64,000 nucleotides of DNA from Pseudodesulfovibrio profundus (GTDB lineage Bacteria > Desulfobacterota > Desulfovibrionia > Desulfovibrionales > Desulfovibrionaceae), in contig NZ_LT907975.1 of the NCBI RefSeq assembly GCF_900217235.1, positions 496,001-560,000 on the forward strand, in the 5' to 3' direction. Positions 1-6,808 of this stretch are shown here, in pieces. The translations under genes and the position numbers were made by a program. The notes under the pieces were generated by a model. It was given only the letters and a program-made list of their open reading frames with translations, had not been told where the DNA came from and did no database searches. Numbering within the stretch: the first letter of the stretch is position 1; every line of letters begins with the position of its first letter.

Positions 1-1
1 C

Positions 2-178
2 AAGCCCGCCGCCAAGGCATCGACGGAAACCCCGCTACGCAGCGACGCCGGTGTTCGGCCCCACGATGTGGACGACCGCAAGGTGTCGCTCGAGGACCGT
101 CTGCGCGACGGGTTCATGGCCGCTTACCGCAACCGTGTCGGCGAGGACTCTCCCGAACACTCGCAAATCAACGCATAA
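2..178 (+). CDS. C-terminal end of a phage head gene (partial)
   Basis: A reading frame open from base 2 to a TAA at 176-178 gives the last 58 residues of a protein whose start lies outside the window. The tail is charged (DDRKVSLEDR, then YRNRVGED) and has no motif I can name. It ends 12 bases before the decoration-like gene and two genes before the major capsid. By usual phage order it could be the end of a prohead protease or scaffold, but that is inference from position only. Confidence 0.6.
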   Translation, partial: KPAAKASTETPLRSDAGVRPHDVDDRKVSLEDRLRDGFMAAYRNRVGEDSPEHSQINA

Positions 179-190
179 GGAGGAAACACC

Positions 191-553
191 ATGTCATTCA
201 TCAATCCGTGTCACCGCAGCCTCGCCTATGGCGACGGCCACATCCAGGGCGACGGCCAGCTCGGCCAGGTGGTCCGCGTGGTCGGCGACGACCTGTTCGC
301 CGTCAACACCGATCCCACCAAACGCTCCTTCGGCATCCTGATTAAGGATTACGCCGGTGGCGAAATGCCCGGCATCTACTGCGACGGCGGCGTTTACGAG
401 ACCGACGCCTTCGAAGGGACCGTCGTCGCCGGAGACGACCTGAAAGTTTCGGCGAGCGGTCGCCTGACCAACGGCGTCGCGGCCGGAGAGCACGTCGTCG
501 CCCACGCCATTTCCGTACAGAGCGGCGTCCTCAAATTCCGCCTGCTCGTCTAA
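191..553 (+). CDS. Head decoration-like protein
   Basis: This 120-residue protein has an AAGGAGG ribosome site eight bases before its ATG and lies just upstream of the major capsid gene. The sequence is rich in short Gly/Val/Asp stretches (VVRVVGDDLFAV, GTVVAGDDLKVSASG), as expected of a small beta-rich protein. The slot directly before the capsid is where many phages encode the capsid cement or decoration protein. It has no catalytic motif. Role is inferred from position, size and composition. Confidence 0.55.
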   Translation: MSFINPCHRSLAYGDGHIQGDGQLGQVVRVVGDDLFAVNTDPTKRSFGILIKDYAGGEMPGIYCDGGVYETDAFEGTVVAGDDLKVSASGRLTNGVAAGEHVVAHAISVQSGVLKFRLLV

Positions 554-571
554 CCCAAGGAGCCAACGCAC

Positions 572-1435
572 ATGAAAACCAATCAGTTGAAGATCCATTC
601 CCAGGAATACATGGAAACCATGGCGCGGCTCATGAGCGAGGCTCTCGAGTCGCCCGAAGGCATGCGGGCGCTTGCCGCCGCCATCGCCGCGCCCATCGAA
701 CAAGAGATCAAGCGCAAGGAGATCTCCTCGCTGCTGCTCACCAAGCACACGTTGCCCAAGGGCGAACGTCCGGTCTACCAGAAGAAACCGACCGTCAAAG
801 CCCACTGGATCAGCAAGGACGGCGACGCCCAGGAGCAGGAGGTGGGCAAGGACGAGGTCGAGTTCCCCACCAACCGCATCCACTCCAACCCGATGGTGGA
901 CGTTTCCGTCCTCAAAAACGGCAACATCGGCACGCTGATGGACATTCAGACCAGCGCCGCCGACGCCATCCGCAAGGAGATGGACCGACGCACCATCTCG
1001 GTGCTTTCCTCGGCCATCCCGGCGGCCAACACCATCGAGGTCACCGGCGACCTGCTCACCGAGGAGGCACTGAACGAGGCCATCTCGATCATCGAGGACC
1101 TGGAGCTGTCGGTGAAGTACATCGTCATGCGCGGCCGCCGTTTCAACGACATGCGTGGCTGGAACCTCGATCCCCAGACCAAGCTCGAGCTGCGCCAGAA
1201 GGGTGTCATCAAGAACTACGGCACCGGCGGCATTCTGTTGACCGCCTCCATGCCGCTGGACGAGATCATCATCGTCCCGGATGAAGAGGTCGGAAAGATG
1301 CCGGTGCGCGAAAACCTGAAGACGGAGTCCATCGATCAGAAGACCCGCTTCAAGACCGGCTGGCTGGTGTGGTCCGAGATCGGTCAAGGAATTACCCGGC
1401 CCGACATCATGGCCAAGGTCAAACTGGTTCCGTAA
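572..1435 (+). CDS. Major capsid protein (HK97-fold type)
   Basis: This 287-residue protein is the likely shell subunit of the head. It lies between a decoration-like gene and small connector genes, the standard head-gene order. A helical, charged N-terminus (residues 1-50) is followed by a stretch whose layout suits the E-loop and spine region, and then a C-terminal half with the mixed alpha/beta look of HK97-type capsids. It ends in a short hydrophobic strand (DIMAKVKLVP). No separate scaffold is seen, so the N-terminus could act as the delta domain. The family call rests on context and general pattern. Confidence 0.7.
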   Translation: MKTNQLKIHSQEYMETMARLMSEALESPEGMRALAAAIAAPIEQEIKRKEISSLLLTKHTLPKGERPVYQKKPTVKAHWISKDGDAQEQEVGKDEVEFPTNRIHSNPMVDVSVLKNGNIGTLMDIQTSAADAIRKEMDRRTISVLSSAIPAANTIEVTGDLLTEEALNEAISIIEDLELSVKYIVMRGRRFNDMRGWNLDPQTKLELRQKGVIKNYGTGGILLTASMPLDEIIIVPDEEVGKMPVRENLKTESIDQKTRFKTGWLVWSEIGQGITRPDIMAKVKLVP

Positions 1436-1453
1436 TCCGGGAGGTGACGTGAG

Positions 1454-1813
1454 ATGAATCGAATCAAGAACATCCGTTCCGGCGTTCTGGTGATCCCCGA
1501 CGCCGGGCTGAAACTCAAACCCGGTCAGGTGGTCGAGGTGGAACGCCTCACCAAGCAGATCCAGGCGGCTCTCAAGAACGGCCGCCTGGCCATGGCCGAC
1601 AAACCGAAGCAGGAACCGCTCGCCCCTCCAGAGCCCGACCAGGACGCGGAACCGGTGGACCTGAGCAAACTCTCCGCCACCGACGCCATCTCCAAGGTCA
1701 ACGAGGAAGCCAATCCGGAAACCCTCAAAGGCTACATGGACACCGAGAAACGCCGCACGGTGATCGACGCGCTCAAGAGCCGTCTGGAGGGTCTACAAGG
1801 TGCTGCTGAGTAA
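1454..1813 (+). CDS. Small head-associated protein, unknown
   Basis: A 119-residue protein starting at ATG after GGAGGTGACGTGAG. The N-terminal 40 residues look beta-rich (GVLVIPDAGLKLKPGQVVEVE); a proline/acid-rich linker (EPLAPPEPDQDAEP) then leads to a helical C-terminus (TLKGYMDTEKRRTVIDALKSRL). The linker and C-terminal helix resemble the helix-extension-helix tail found in some phage head-tail proteins, but I do not recognise the family. The next gene's GTG start overlaps its end by 14 bases, suggesting coupled translation. Confidence 0.6.
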   Translation: MNRIKNIRSGVLVIPDAGLKLKPGQVVEVERLTKQIQAALKNGRLAMADKPKQEPLAPPEPDQDAEPVDLSKLSATDAISKVNEEANPETLKGYMDTEKRRTVIDALKSRLEGLQGAAE

Positions 1814-2264
1814 CCTCATCGCCGACCTGCGGCTCGACCTGTCCGATCCGGGCGCATCTCTCTTCGAGGATCAGACTCTGGAGAGGTGCGTCCGGAAGGC
1901 CGTTTTCCGTGTCGGCCGTGACCTCGACCAATCGCTGACGATCACGGCCGGAGAGATTACCCCCGATCCCACCGGCGAGGTCCGCGAGCTCCTGGTGATC
2001 ATGGCGCAGATCCACGCCTGCCAGGTCATGCGTTCGGCCACCGCTAACGCCTTCTCCTTTTCCAGCGGCGACAAGCGGGTGGACAAAACCGGCCAGCCCG
2101 GCCACTGGGCCAAGCTCGAAGCCGATCTGCTCGCCGACTACCGCCAGCGGCTCACCGAGCTGCGTCCGGCCACCCAGCTCGATCAGGAAGCCTACATCCT
2201 GACTCCGAGCGGCCTTACGCCGGTCATCTACGAACAAGGGATCGATCTCGATGTTGTTGAATGA
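1800..2264 (+). CDS. Head-tail connector-like protein
   Basis: This 154-residue, largely helical protein starts at a GTG inside the previous gene, with GGAGGG upstream. The opening (LLSNLIADLRLDLSDPGASLFEDQTLERCVRKAVFRV) follows the pattern of gp6-like head-tail connectors, where a short helix pair and a conserved DP are followed by an acidic helix. It sits two genes after the capsid and overlaps the next gene by 14 bases, as expected in a connector operon. Assignment is by pattern and place. Confidence 0.6.
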   Translation: MLLSNLIADLRLDLSDPGASLFEDQTLERCVRKAVFRVGRDLDQSLTITAGEITPDPTGEVRELLVIMAQIHACQVMRSATANAFSFSSGDKRVDKTGQPGHWAKLEADLLADYRQRLTELRPATQLDQEAYILTPSGLTPVIYEQGIDLDVVE

Positions 2265-2610
2265 GCGGGAACGCGCCGAAGCCGTGGCCGACGTCGCCCG
2301 GCTGATCCTCTCCTCCGGCCAGACCGCACGCATCCTGCGCGTGGTTCCCGGCGAGCGGCTCTACGGCACCGACGATGCCGAATACGCGGAAGTCGCTGTC
2401 ATCCCCCTCGAACTGAACGAAACCCCGCCGGAGGAGTTGAGCGGCAAGATCGACGCGCTCGCCTGTGTCCTTCCGAATGCTGATGTCCAGGGTGAAGACC
2501 GCCTGGCCGCAGACAGGGAAACCTATCGAATACAGAGTGTGGAAGAAGAACACTTCTTCGGCACCGTCACTCACAAGAACCTGCAACTGGTGAAGCTCAA
2601 TGGGCGTTAG
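2251..2610 (+). CDS. Head closure/completion-like protein
   Basis: A 119-residue protein starting at an ATG inside the previous gene. The C-terminal two thirds look beta-rich (ARILRVVPGERLYGTDDAEYAEVAVIPLEL; YRIQSVEEEHFFGTVTHKNLQLVKL), like the small barrel-type head closure proteins that follow the connector. Its end overlaps the next gene by 11 bases. No catalytic motif is visible. The role is inferred from gene order: connector, this gene, gpG-like completion protein, tail terminator. Confidence 0.5.
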   Translation: MLLNERERAEAVADVARLILSSGQTARILRVVPGERLYGTDDAEYAEVAVIPLELNETPPEELSGKIDALACVLPNADVQGEDRLAADRETYRIQSVEEEHFFGTVTHKNLQLVKLNGR

Positions 2611-3085
2611 GCGGACCGGTGACTGGGACAAGGCCCGCGCCAAGCTGACCACCGGCATGGGGCCGCGCCTGGCCACGGCCCTGCGTCAGGCCACGATCCG
2701 CAACGTCCTTTTTCTGGTGCGCGAGATCCAGCGGGGGATTCGCTCCCAGGCCCCGGGCGGGCAGGCCTTCGTGAAACTCTCCGAGAGCACCATCGAGCGC
2801 AAAGGTTCCAGCAAGGCGCTCATCGACACCGGCTTTCTCGTCAACGCCATCACCCAGAAGATCATGGCCGACAAGGCGTTCGTCGGCCTGCTGCGCGGCA
2901 CCGTCAACAAGGACGGGGAAGACATGGTGAACATCGGTGCCGTCATGGAGTACGGGGCCACCATCAAACATCCGAACGGCGCGACCATCGTCATCCCCGC
3001 TAGACCCTTTCTGCATCCGGTGATGGAGAAGTACCGCGAGCAAATCCTCCAGAACTATCGCGAGGCGATCCGCTCCGCGCTTTGA
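2600..3085 (+). CDS. Tail completion protein (gpG/HK97 gp10-like)
   Basis: A 161-residue protein with the hallmarks of the phage virion morphogenesis family: an N-terminal helix with a GIRSQAPGG turn, a central STIERKGSSKALIDTGFLVNAI segment (the typical 'L.DTG.L..S/A' stretch), and a C-terminal 'PARPFLHPVMEKY' motif followed by a terminal helix. These proteins help join head and tail or finish the tail top. It ends with TGA directly before the first conserved promoter-like element. Confidence 0.75.
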   Translation: MGVRRTGDWDKARAKLTTGMGPRLATALRQATIRNVLFLVREIQRGIRSQAPGGQAFVKLSESTIERKGSSKALIDTGFLVNAITQKIMADKAFVGLLRGTVNKDGEDMVNIGAVMEYGATIKHPNGATIVIPARPFLHPVMEKYREQILQNYREAIRSAL

Positions 3086-3089
3086 GCCT

Positions 3090-3120
3090 CCGACACATCG
3101 CCAGCGCTTCCGGTAAGTAA
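3090..3120 (+). promoter_or_regulatory. Phage promoter-like element, copy A
   Basis: CCGACA (3090-3095), 17 bases, then GTAAGTAA (3113-3120), beginning four bases after a stop codon and ending 24 bases before the tail-terminator-like gene. The same two boxes with the same spacing occur at 11532, 18518, 62812 and, on the minus strand, 58269-58239. The TTCC before the second box is also shared. Exact spacing of two boxes is what a sigma-factor promoter would show. The bases GCCTCCG (3086-3092) are also the perfect complement of CGGAGGC (3133-3139), which holds the ribosome site of the next gene. Confidence 0.65.
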
Positions 3121-3144
3121 CCAGGCAGAAAACGGAGGCGTCCC

Positions 3145-3693
3145 TTGAGCACGATACAGACCGTCACAGAAACACTGATCCGCCTGGCCAAGCAGGCCAT
3201 CCATCCGGACACCGTGCTGGTGTTCCCGGATGACCTGTTCGAGGTCCAGCGCACCCCCAGCGTCATCCTCCAGGGGCCGAAGCTGACGGAAGACCGTTTC
3301 CGCCGCAGCCAGAGCCGCCTATTCGAGAAGAATGTTGCGGAGCTGACTTTCGAGGAGTGCCGGTTTCCCAGACTCTATCACCTCGATTTCGATCTGGTGG
3401 TGACCGTGGACCGGGAGGCCGAACTGCTCGGGTTTCACGAATCGGTGTCGCGGTTCCTCCAGCTTCACGCGGAGATCGCCATCGCCGACCAGGGCAGTTT
3501 GAACCTCACTGAACTGGTTCCTCTGGGCGGTCTGGCCCGGGTGAACCTCTCCAACCTCCGGCAAAGCTCCGGACGCATCCGTATCGAATCCTGCCCGGTG
3601 TACGACGGCGACCTGCGCGACGGTCGGCTGATCCGGGACCGGACCTTCCAGTTTCACGGCGACGTGACAGAGCAACGAACCATTCAACCGTAA
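3145..3693 (+). CDS. Tail terminator-like protein
   Basis: This 182-residue protein has a TTG start with GGAGG six bases upstream. It lies between the completion protein and the sheath, where myophages encode the tail terminator. The mixed alpha/beta pattern (TVTETLIRLAKQAI; FEVQRTPSVILQGP; RLYHLDFDLVVTVDREAELLGFHESVSRFLQLH) fits a terminator fold: a long amphipathic helix packed on a sheet. It is the first gene behind promoter-like copy A. Function is inferred from order. Confidence 0.55.
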   Translation: MSTIQTVTETLIRLAKQAIHPDTVLVFPDDLFEVQRTPSVILQGPKLTEDRFRRSQSRLFEKNVAELTFEECRFPRLYHLDFDLVVTVDREAELLGFHESVSRFLQLHAEIAIADQGSLNLTELVPLGGLARVNLSNLRQSSGRIRIESCPVYDGDLRDGRLIRDRTFQFHGDVTEQRTIQP

Positions 3694-3705
3694 AGGAGAA
3701 CAACC

Positions 3706-3963
3706 GTGATCGAGATCAGAAACCTGCAGTTCCAACCCCTGACGTTCAACCTCTCCGGCCAGGGAACCCTCCACCTCGGGCCGCGAGAACGCAAGAGCAT
3801 CGCCCGCAAGGACCTCTCAGCCGAGATCAAGACCGCCGGAAAACGCGGCCTGGTGCGCATCACCGACCTGACCGGCGGCGCGGAACCGGAGCCGGAAAAG
3901 CCCACGGCGACCGAGGACGCCGGAACCGATGAGGCCAAGACCACCAGCAAGCGGAGGAAATAA
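3706..3963 (+). CDS. Small unknown protein before the tail sheath
   Basis: An 85-residue protein with a GTG start and AAAGGAG upstream. Residues 1-50 look beta-forming (IEIRNLQFQPLTFNLSGQGTLHLGPRERKSI) and the last 25 residues are a low-complexity acidic/basic tail (EPEPEKPTATEDAGTDEA, ending KRRK). It ends two bases before the sheath start. Short proteins of this form occur upstream of sheath genes in other myophages, but I cannot assign a job. Confidence 0.55.
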   Translation: MIEIRNLQFQPLTFNLSGQGTLHLGPRERKSIARKDLSAEIKTAGKRGLVRITDLTGGAEPEPEKPTATEDAGTDEAKTTSKRRK

Positions 3964-3965
3964 CC

Positions 3966-5495
3966 ATGCCGACCTATCTATCGCCCGGGATTTACACTCG
4001 GGAAACGGACTTCAGTTTCTATGTGAAGCAGATCTCGACCTCGTCGGCCGCCATGGTCGGGGTGGCCGAAAAAGGCCCGATCAACAAGCCCGTGCTGGTG
4101 ACGAGCTGGGAGCAGTTCATCAACCGTTTCGGCTCCTATATCAACGAGAGCTATCTGGCCTACGCCGCCCGGGCGTTTTTCGACAACGGCGGCTCGGTCC
4201 TCTATGTCACCCGCATCGCCCATCTCACCGATCCCACCGACCGGGACACCCTGACAGCGCTCAAGTCTTCCATCGTGCTGCAGAACCGGGAGGCGACGCC
4301 CGCCGACGCCCTGCGGATCGAGGCCGTGAACGAAGGCGTCTGGGGCGACCGGCTTTCCGTCTCCATCGAGGATGGCTCCCTTGACCCGGCCAACCATTTC
4401 AACCTGGTGGTTCGGCATAAAGGCGATGTGGTCGAGGTGTTCAAGGATCTGAGCATGGACGAGACGCTGCCGAACCATGTGGAACTGGCGATCAACGACC
4501 GCTCGGATTTCATCCTGATCCAGGATCTGGCCGCAGCAACGGGAACGCCCGGCGACCGTCCGGCATTGGGCGTGTTCACGCTCACCGGCGGCGACAACGG
4601 GCTGACCGATCTGGCTGATGCCGATTTCATCGGCGATCCCTCGCAGCATACCGGCCTCTATGGCTTTGACGAGATCGACGCCCTGAACCTGCTGATGGTC
4701 CCCGGCGTCACCACGGTGCCGGTCATCAACGCCGGAATCGCCTATGCCGAAGGGCGCAAGGATCTGCTGTTCATCGCCGACACGCCCATGCATCTAGAGC
4801 CGCTCGAAGCGGTCGACTTCCGCAAGGGACAAGGGATGTACAGCCACGCGGCCTTCAACTCCTCCTACGCGGCGCTCTACTACCCTTGGCTGGAGATCAG
4901 CGATCCGGTCAACTCGCGCAAGAAGCTGGTGCCGCCCTGCGGCGCGGTTGCGGGCTGCATCGCCCGCAGCGACCAGAAGACCAACGTCTGGAACGCGCCC
5001 GCCGGTATCGACCGTGGCCGCATCTTCAACACGCTCTCCCTGGCCTACAAGACCAGCCGTGGCGAGCGCGATGTGCTCTATCCGGAAGGGATCAACGTCA
5101 TCGCCGTGTTCCCCGACACCGGCATCAACATCTGGGGCCAGAAGACACTGCAGAGCCAGCCATCGGCCGTGGATCGCATCAACGTCCGCCGCCTGATGAT
5201 GTTCATGGAGGAAGCCATCTCGGAATCCTCCCGCTTCGTGGTGTTCGAGCCGAACCATCCCCAGACCTGGCGTGCCCTCGGCCGCCTGATCAACCCCTTC
5301 CTGCAGGACATCAAGGACAAGGGCGGCCTCTACGACTTCGCCTTCCAGTGCGACGAGGAGACCAACACCCCGGCGGTCATCGACCGCAACGAAATGGTGG
5401 CCCGCGTGTTCGTCAAGCCGACCAAGACGGCGGAGTTCATCGAGCTGAACTTCATCCTGACCAGCACCGGCGCGGACTTCAAAGAAATCATCTAA
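3966..5495 (+). CDS. Contractile tail sheath protein
   Basis: This 509-residue protein is the outer sheath that contracts to drive the tail tube. The N-terminus (MPTYLSPGIYTRETD) is the classic sheath opening, followed by VGVAEKGPINKPVLVTSWEQF, and the C-terminal third carries the conserved NVRRLMMFMEEAI and RTWRAL-type segments (here SRFVVFEPNHPQTWRALG) typical of phage_sheath_1. The length is normal. It is followed by the tube gene, as in nearly all contractile systems, and marks the virion as a myophage. Confidence 0.95.
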   Translation: MPTYLSPGIYTRETDFSFYVKQISTSSAAMVGVAEKGPINKPVLVTSWEQFINRFGSYINESYLAYAARAFFDNGGSVLYVTRIAHLTDPTDRDTLTALKSSIVLQNREATPADALRIEAVNEGVWGDRLSVSIEDGSLDPANHFNLVVRHKGDVVEVFKDLSMDETLPNHVELAINDRSDFILIQDLAAATGTPGDRPALGVFTLTGGDNGLTDLADADFIGDPSQHTGLYGFDEIDALNLLMVPGVTTVPVINAGIAYAEGRKDLLFIADTPMHLEPLEAVDFRKGQGMYSHAAFNSSYAALYYPWLEISDPVNSRKKLVPPCGAVAGCIARSDQKTNVWNAPAGIDRGRIFNTLSLAYKTSRGERDVLYPEGINVIAVFPDTGINIWGQKTLQSQPSAVDRINVRRLMMFMEEAISESSRFVVFEPNHPQTWRALGRLINPFLQDIKDKGGLYDFAFQCDEETNTPAVIDRNEMVARVFVKPTKTAEFIELNFILTSTGADFKEII

Positions 5496-5510
5496 CGGGA
5501 GAACACGGCT

Positions 5511-5972
5511 ATGAGAAGCGGAAATATGCCCAAGAGCCTTTACCAGAACTGGCAGTTCGCCATCGAGGTAAACGGCTTCGACGTGGCCCTGTTCCACAAG
5601 GGACAGGAGCCCAAAACCGAATTCGAGGAAGTGGCCTTCGCCCCGGCCGGTTCGATGTTCGACCAGAAGGTTGCGGGACGGGTCAAGTTCGAGGACATCA
5701 CCCTCGAGAAAGGCGCACTGCAGGACGGCTCCGACGAGGCGGCCCGCGAATGGATCAAGAAACAGGTGGACGTGAACGCTGTCACCGGCGGCCTTCCGGC
5801 CGACTACATGCGCGACATCGACGTTGTCCGCTACGACCGCACCGGCAACGAGACCCGCCGCTGGACCCTGCACGGGGCCTGGGTGAAGGCGCTCGAATAC
5901 GATGAGCTCGAGGGCGGCAACACCGAGAACACCATCGAGAAGCTCACCATTTGCTTCCAATACTGGACCTAA
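5511..5972 (+). CDS. Tail tube protein (T4 gp19-like)
   Basis: A 153-residue protein of the gp19/Hcp-like tube family. The N-terminus (LYQNWQFAIEVNGFDVALFHKGQEPKTEFEEVAF) and the 'GAWVKALEYDELEGGNTENTIEKLTI' end are typical: an N-terminal strand, then a C-terminal pair of strands that form the inner ring. It sits directly after the sheath. The ATG at 5511 is chosen for the GGGAGAA upstream; a second ATG 15 bases on (MPKSLY) is an alternative start. Confidence 0.9.
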   Translation: MRSGNMPKSLYQNWQFAIEVNGFDVALFHKGQEPKTEFEEVAFAPAGSMFDQKVAGRVKFEDITLEKGALQDGSDEAAREWIKKQVDVNAVTGGLPADYMRDIDVVRYDRTGNETRRWTLHGAWVKALEYDELEGGNTENTIEKLTICFQYWT

Positions 5973-5987
5973 ACCGGAGGATCGACC

Positions 5988-6665
5988 ATGTACAGCTTTG
6001 AACTGCCAAGCGGCACTGAACTCGAGCTCCGGGAAATGACCGGGGCCGAGGAAGAACTGCTCACCAACCAGCGCCTGATCCGCTCCGGAGAGGCGATCAA
6101 CCAGGTGCTCCGCAACTGTTTCGTCCGGCTGGGCGAGAAGACCGATCCCGATCTTTCCGAGGTGATGAACCTGCTCTCGGGTGACCGGCTGTTCGCTCTG
6201 GTCCGCCTGCGCCAGATTTCCCTTGGGGACGAGGTGGAGCTGGAGCTGAGCTGCCCGAACAGCGCCTGCCGCATGACCAATTTCGTGACCGTCAATCTCG
6301 AGGATCTCAAGGTCACCCCCTACGGCGAAGAGCGGGAGTTCGTCTTCAAACTGCCCGGCTCGAAGAAAACCGTGCGCTTCGGATATCTCGACGGCCACAA
6401 GGAAAAACGCCTGGCCAGCCTGCGCGAGCCCAACATCTCCTCGGCCATGCTGATCCGCATTCTCGACATCGACGGCAAGGCCCCTTCCAAGAAGAGCCTG
6501 GCGGAAATGTCGATGCGCGACCGCAACGCGCTGCGGCAGGAGATGTCGCGGGTCGACGCGGGAATCGACACCTCGGTGGAGACCGAATGCGATGGCTGCG
6601 GCACCAAGATCCGCACCCGTCTGGAGGCCGAACCGGCTTTTTTGTTCCCCGGAGTTCGCTTGTAA
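5988..6665 (+). CDS. Tail assembly chaperone, short form, with zinc-type Cys pairs
   Basis: This 225-residue protein lies between tube and tape measure, the tail assembly chaperone slot. The N-terminus (MYSFELPSGTELELREMTGAEEELL) resembles T4-type tail chaperones. Two Cys clusters are present, one near residues 85-91 (CPNSAC) and one near 200-206 (CDGC), a possible zinc site. Near the 3' end the frame reads T TTT TTG (6638-6644), a classic -1 slip site, and the overlapping -1 frame stays open to 6808. The unslipped product ends at TAA 6663-6665. Chaperone role is from position and the slip arrangement. Confidence 0.75.
   Translation: MYSFELPSGTELELREMTGAEEELLTNQRLIRSGEAINQVLRNCFVRLGEKTDPDLSEVMNLLSGDRLFALVRLRQISLGDEVELELSCPNSACRMTNFVTVNLEDLKVTPYGEEREFVFKLPGSKKTVRFGYLDGHKEKRLASLREPNISSAMLIRILDIDGKAPSKKSLAEMSMRDRNALRQEMSRVDAGIDTSVETECDGCGTKIRTRLEAEPAFLFPGVRL
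6638..6644 (+). other. Probable programmed -1 frameshift site
   Basis: T TTT TTG lies in the zero frame of the chaperone gene (codons gcT TTT TTG). A -1 slip moves ribosomes into the frame that continues to 6808, giving a product of about 273 residues. The extension frame has no good start codon of its own: the nearest ATG is 6587, inside the upstream gene and without a clear ribosome site. Tail chaperone genes before tape measures often use such slips (lambda G/GT, P2 E/E'). Confidence 0.75.
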
Positions 6666-6808
6666 GCGACGCATTTTTTCTCGCTTACGGCGGACTGCAC
6701 TGGAGCTGGTCGGAAACCCGCTCGCTGCCGCTCAGGGTCCGGCGTCAGTTTGTCGAGGCCCTCGAGCGGCAGCTTGATTTTGAACGTGAGCAAACGGAAC
6801 GGCGATAG
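6644..6808 (+). CDS. Frameshift extension of the tail chaperone (DUF6760-like)
   Basis: Reading from 6644 in the -1 frame gives 54 residues, including AYGGLHWSWSETRSLPLRVRRQFVEALERQLDFE. This 'YGGLHWSW...LPLRVRRQ' pattern resembles the small tail proteins encoded just upstream of tape measures (DUF6760-type, analogous to gpE'). It most likely joins the upstream chaperone through the slip at 6638-6644 rather than being translated alone. Its stop codon TAG directly abuts the ATG of the tape measure gene. Confidence 0.7.
   Translation, partial: VPRSSLVSDAFFLAYGGLHWSWSETRSLPLRVRRQFVEALERQLDFEREQTERR

Noticed and set aside
3113..3120. GTAAGTAA as an intron or splice-like boundary
   Set aside because: All five sites are between complete genes, no group I or II intron core or interrupted gene is present, and the fixed 17-base spacing to CCGACA fits a promoter better.
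6587..6808. Independent 73-aa gene starting at ATG 6587
   Set aside because: The start lies 79 bases inside the chaperone gene with no clear ribosome site, and its first residues look like out-of-frame sequence; the slip site explains the extension better.
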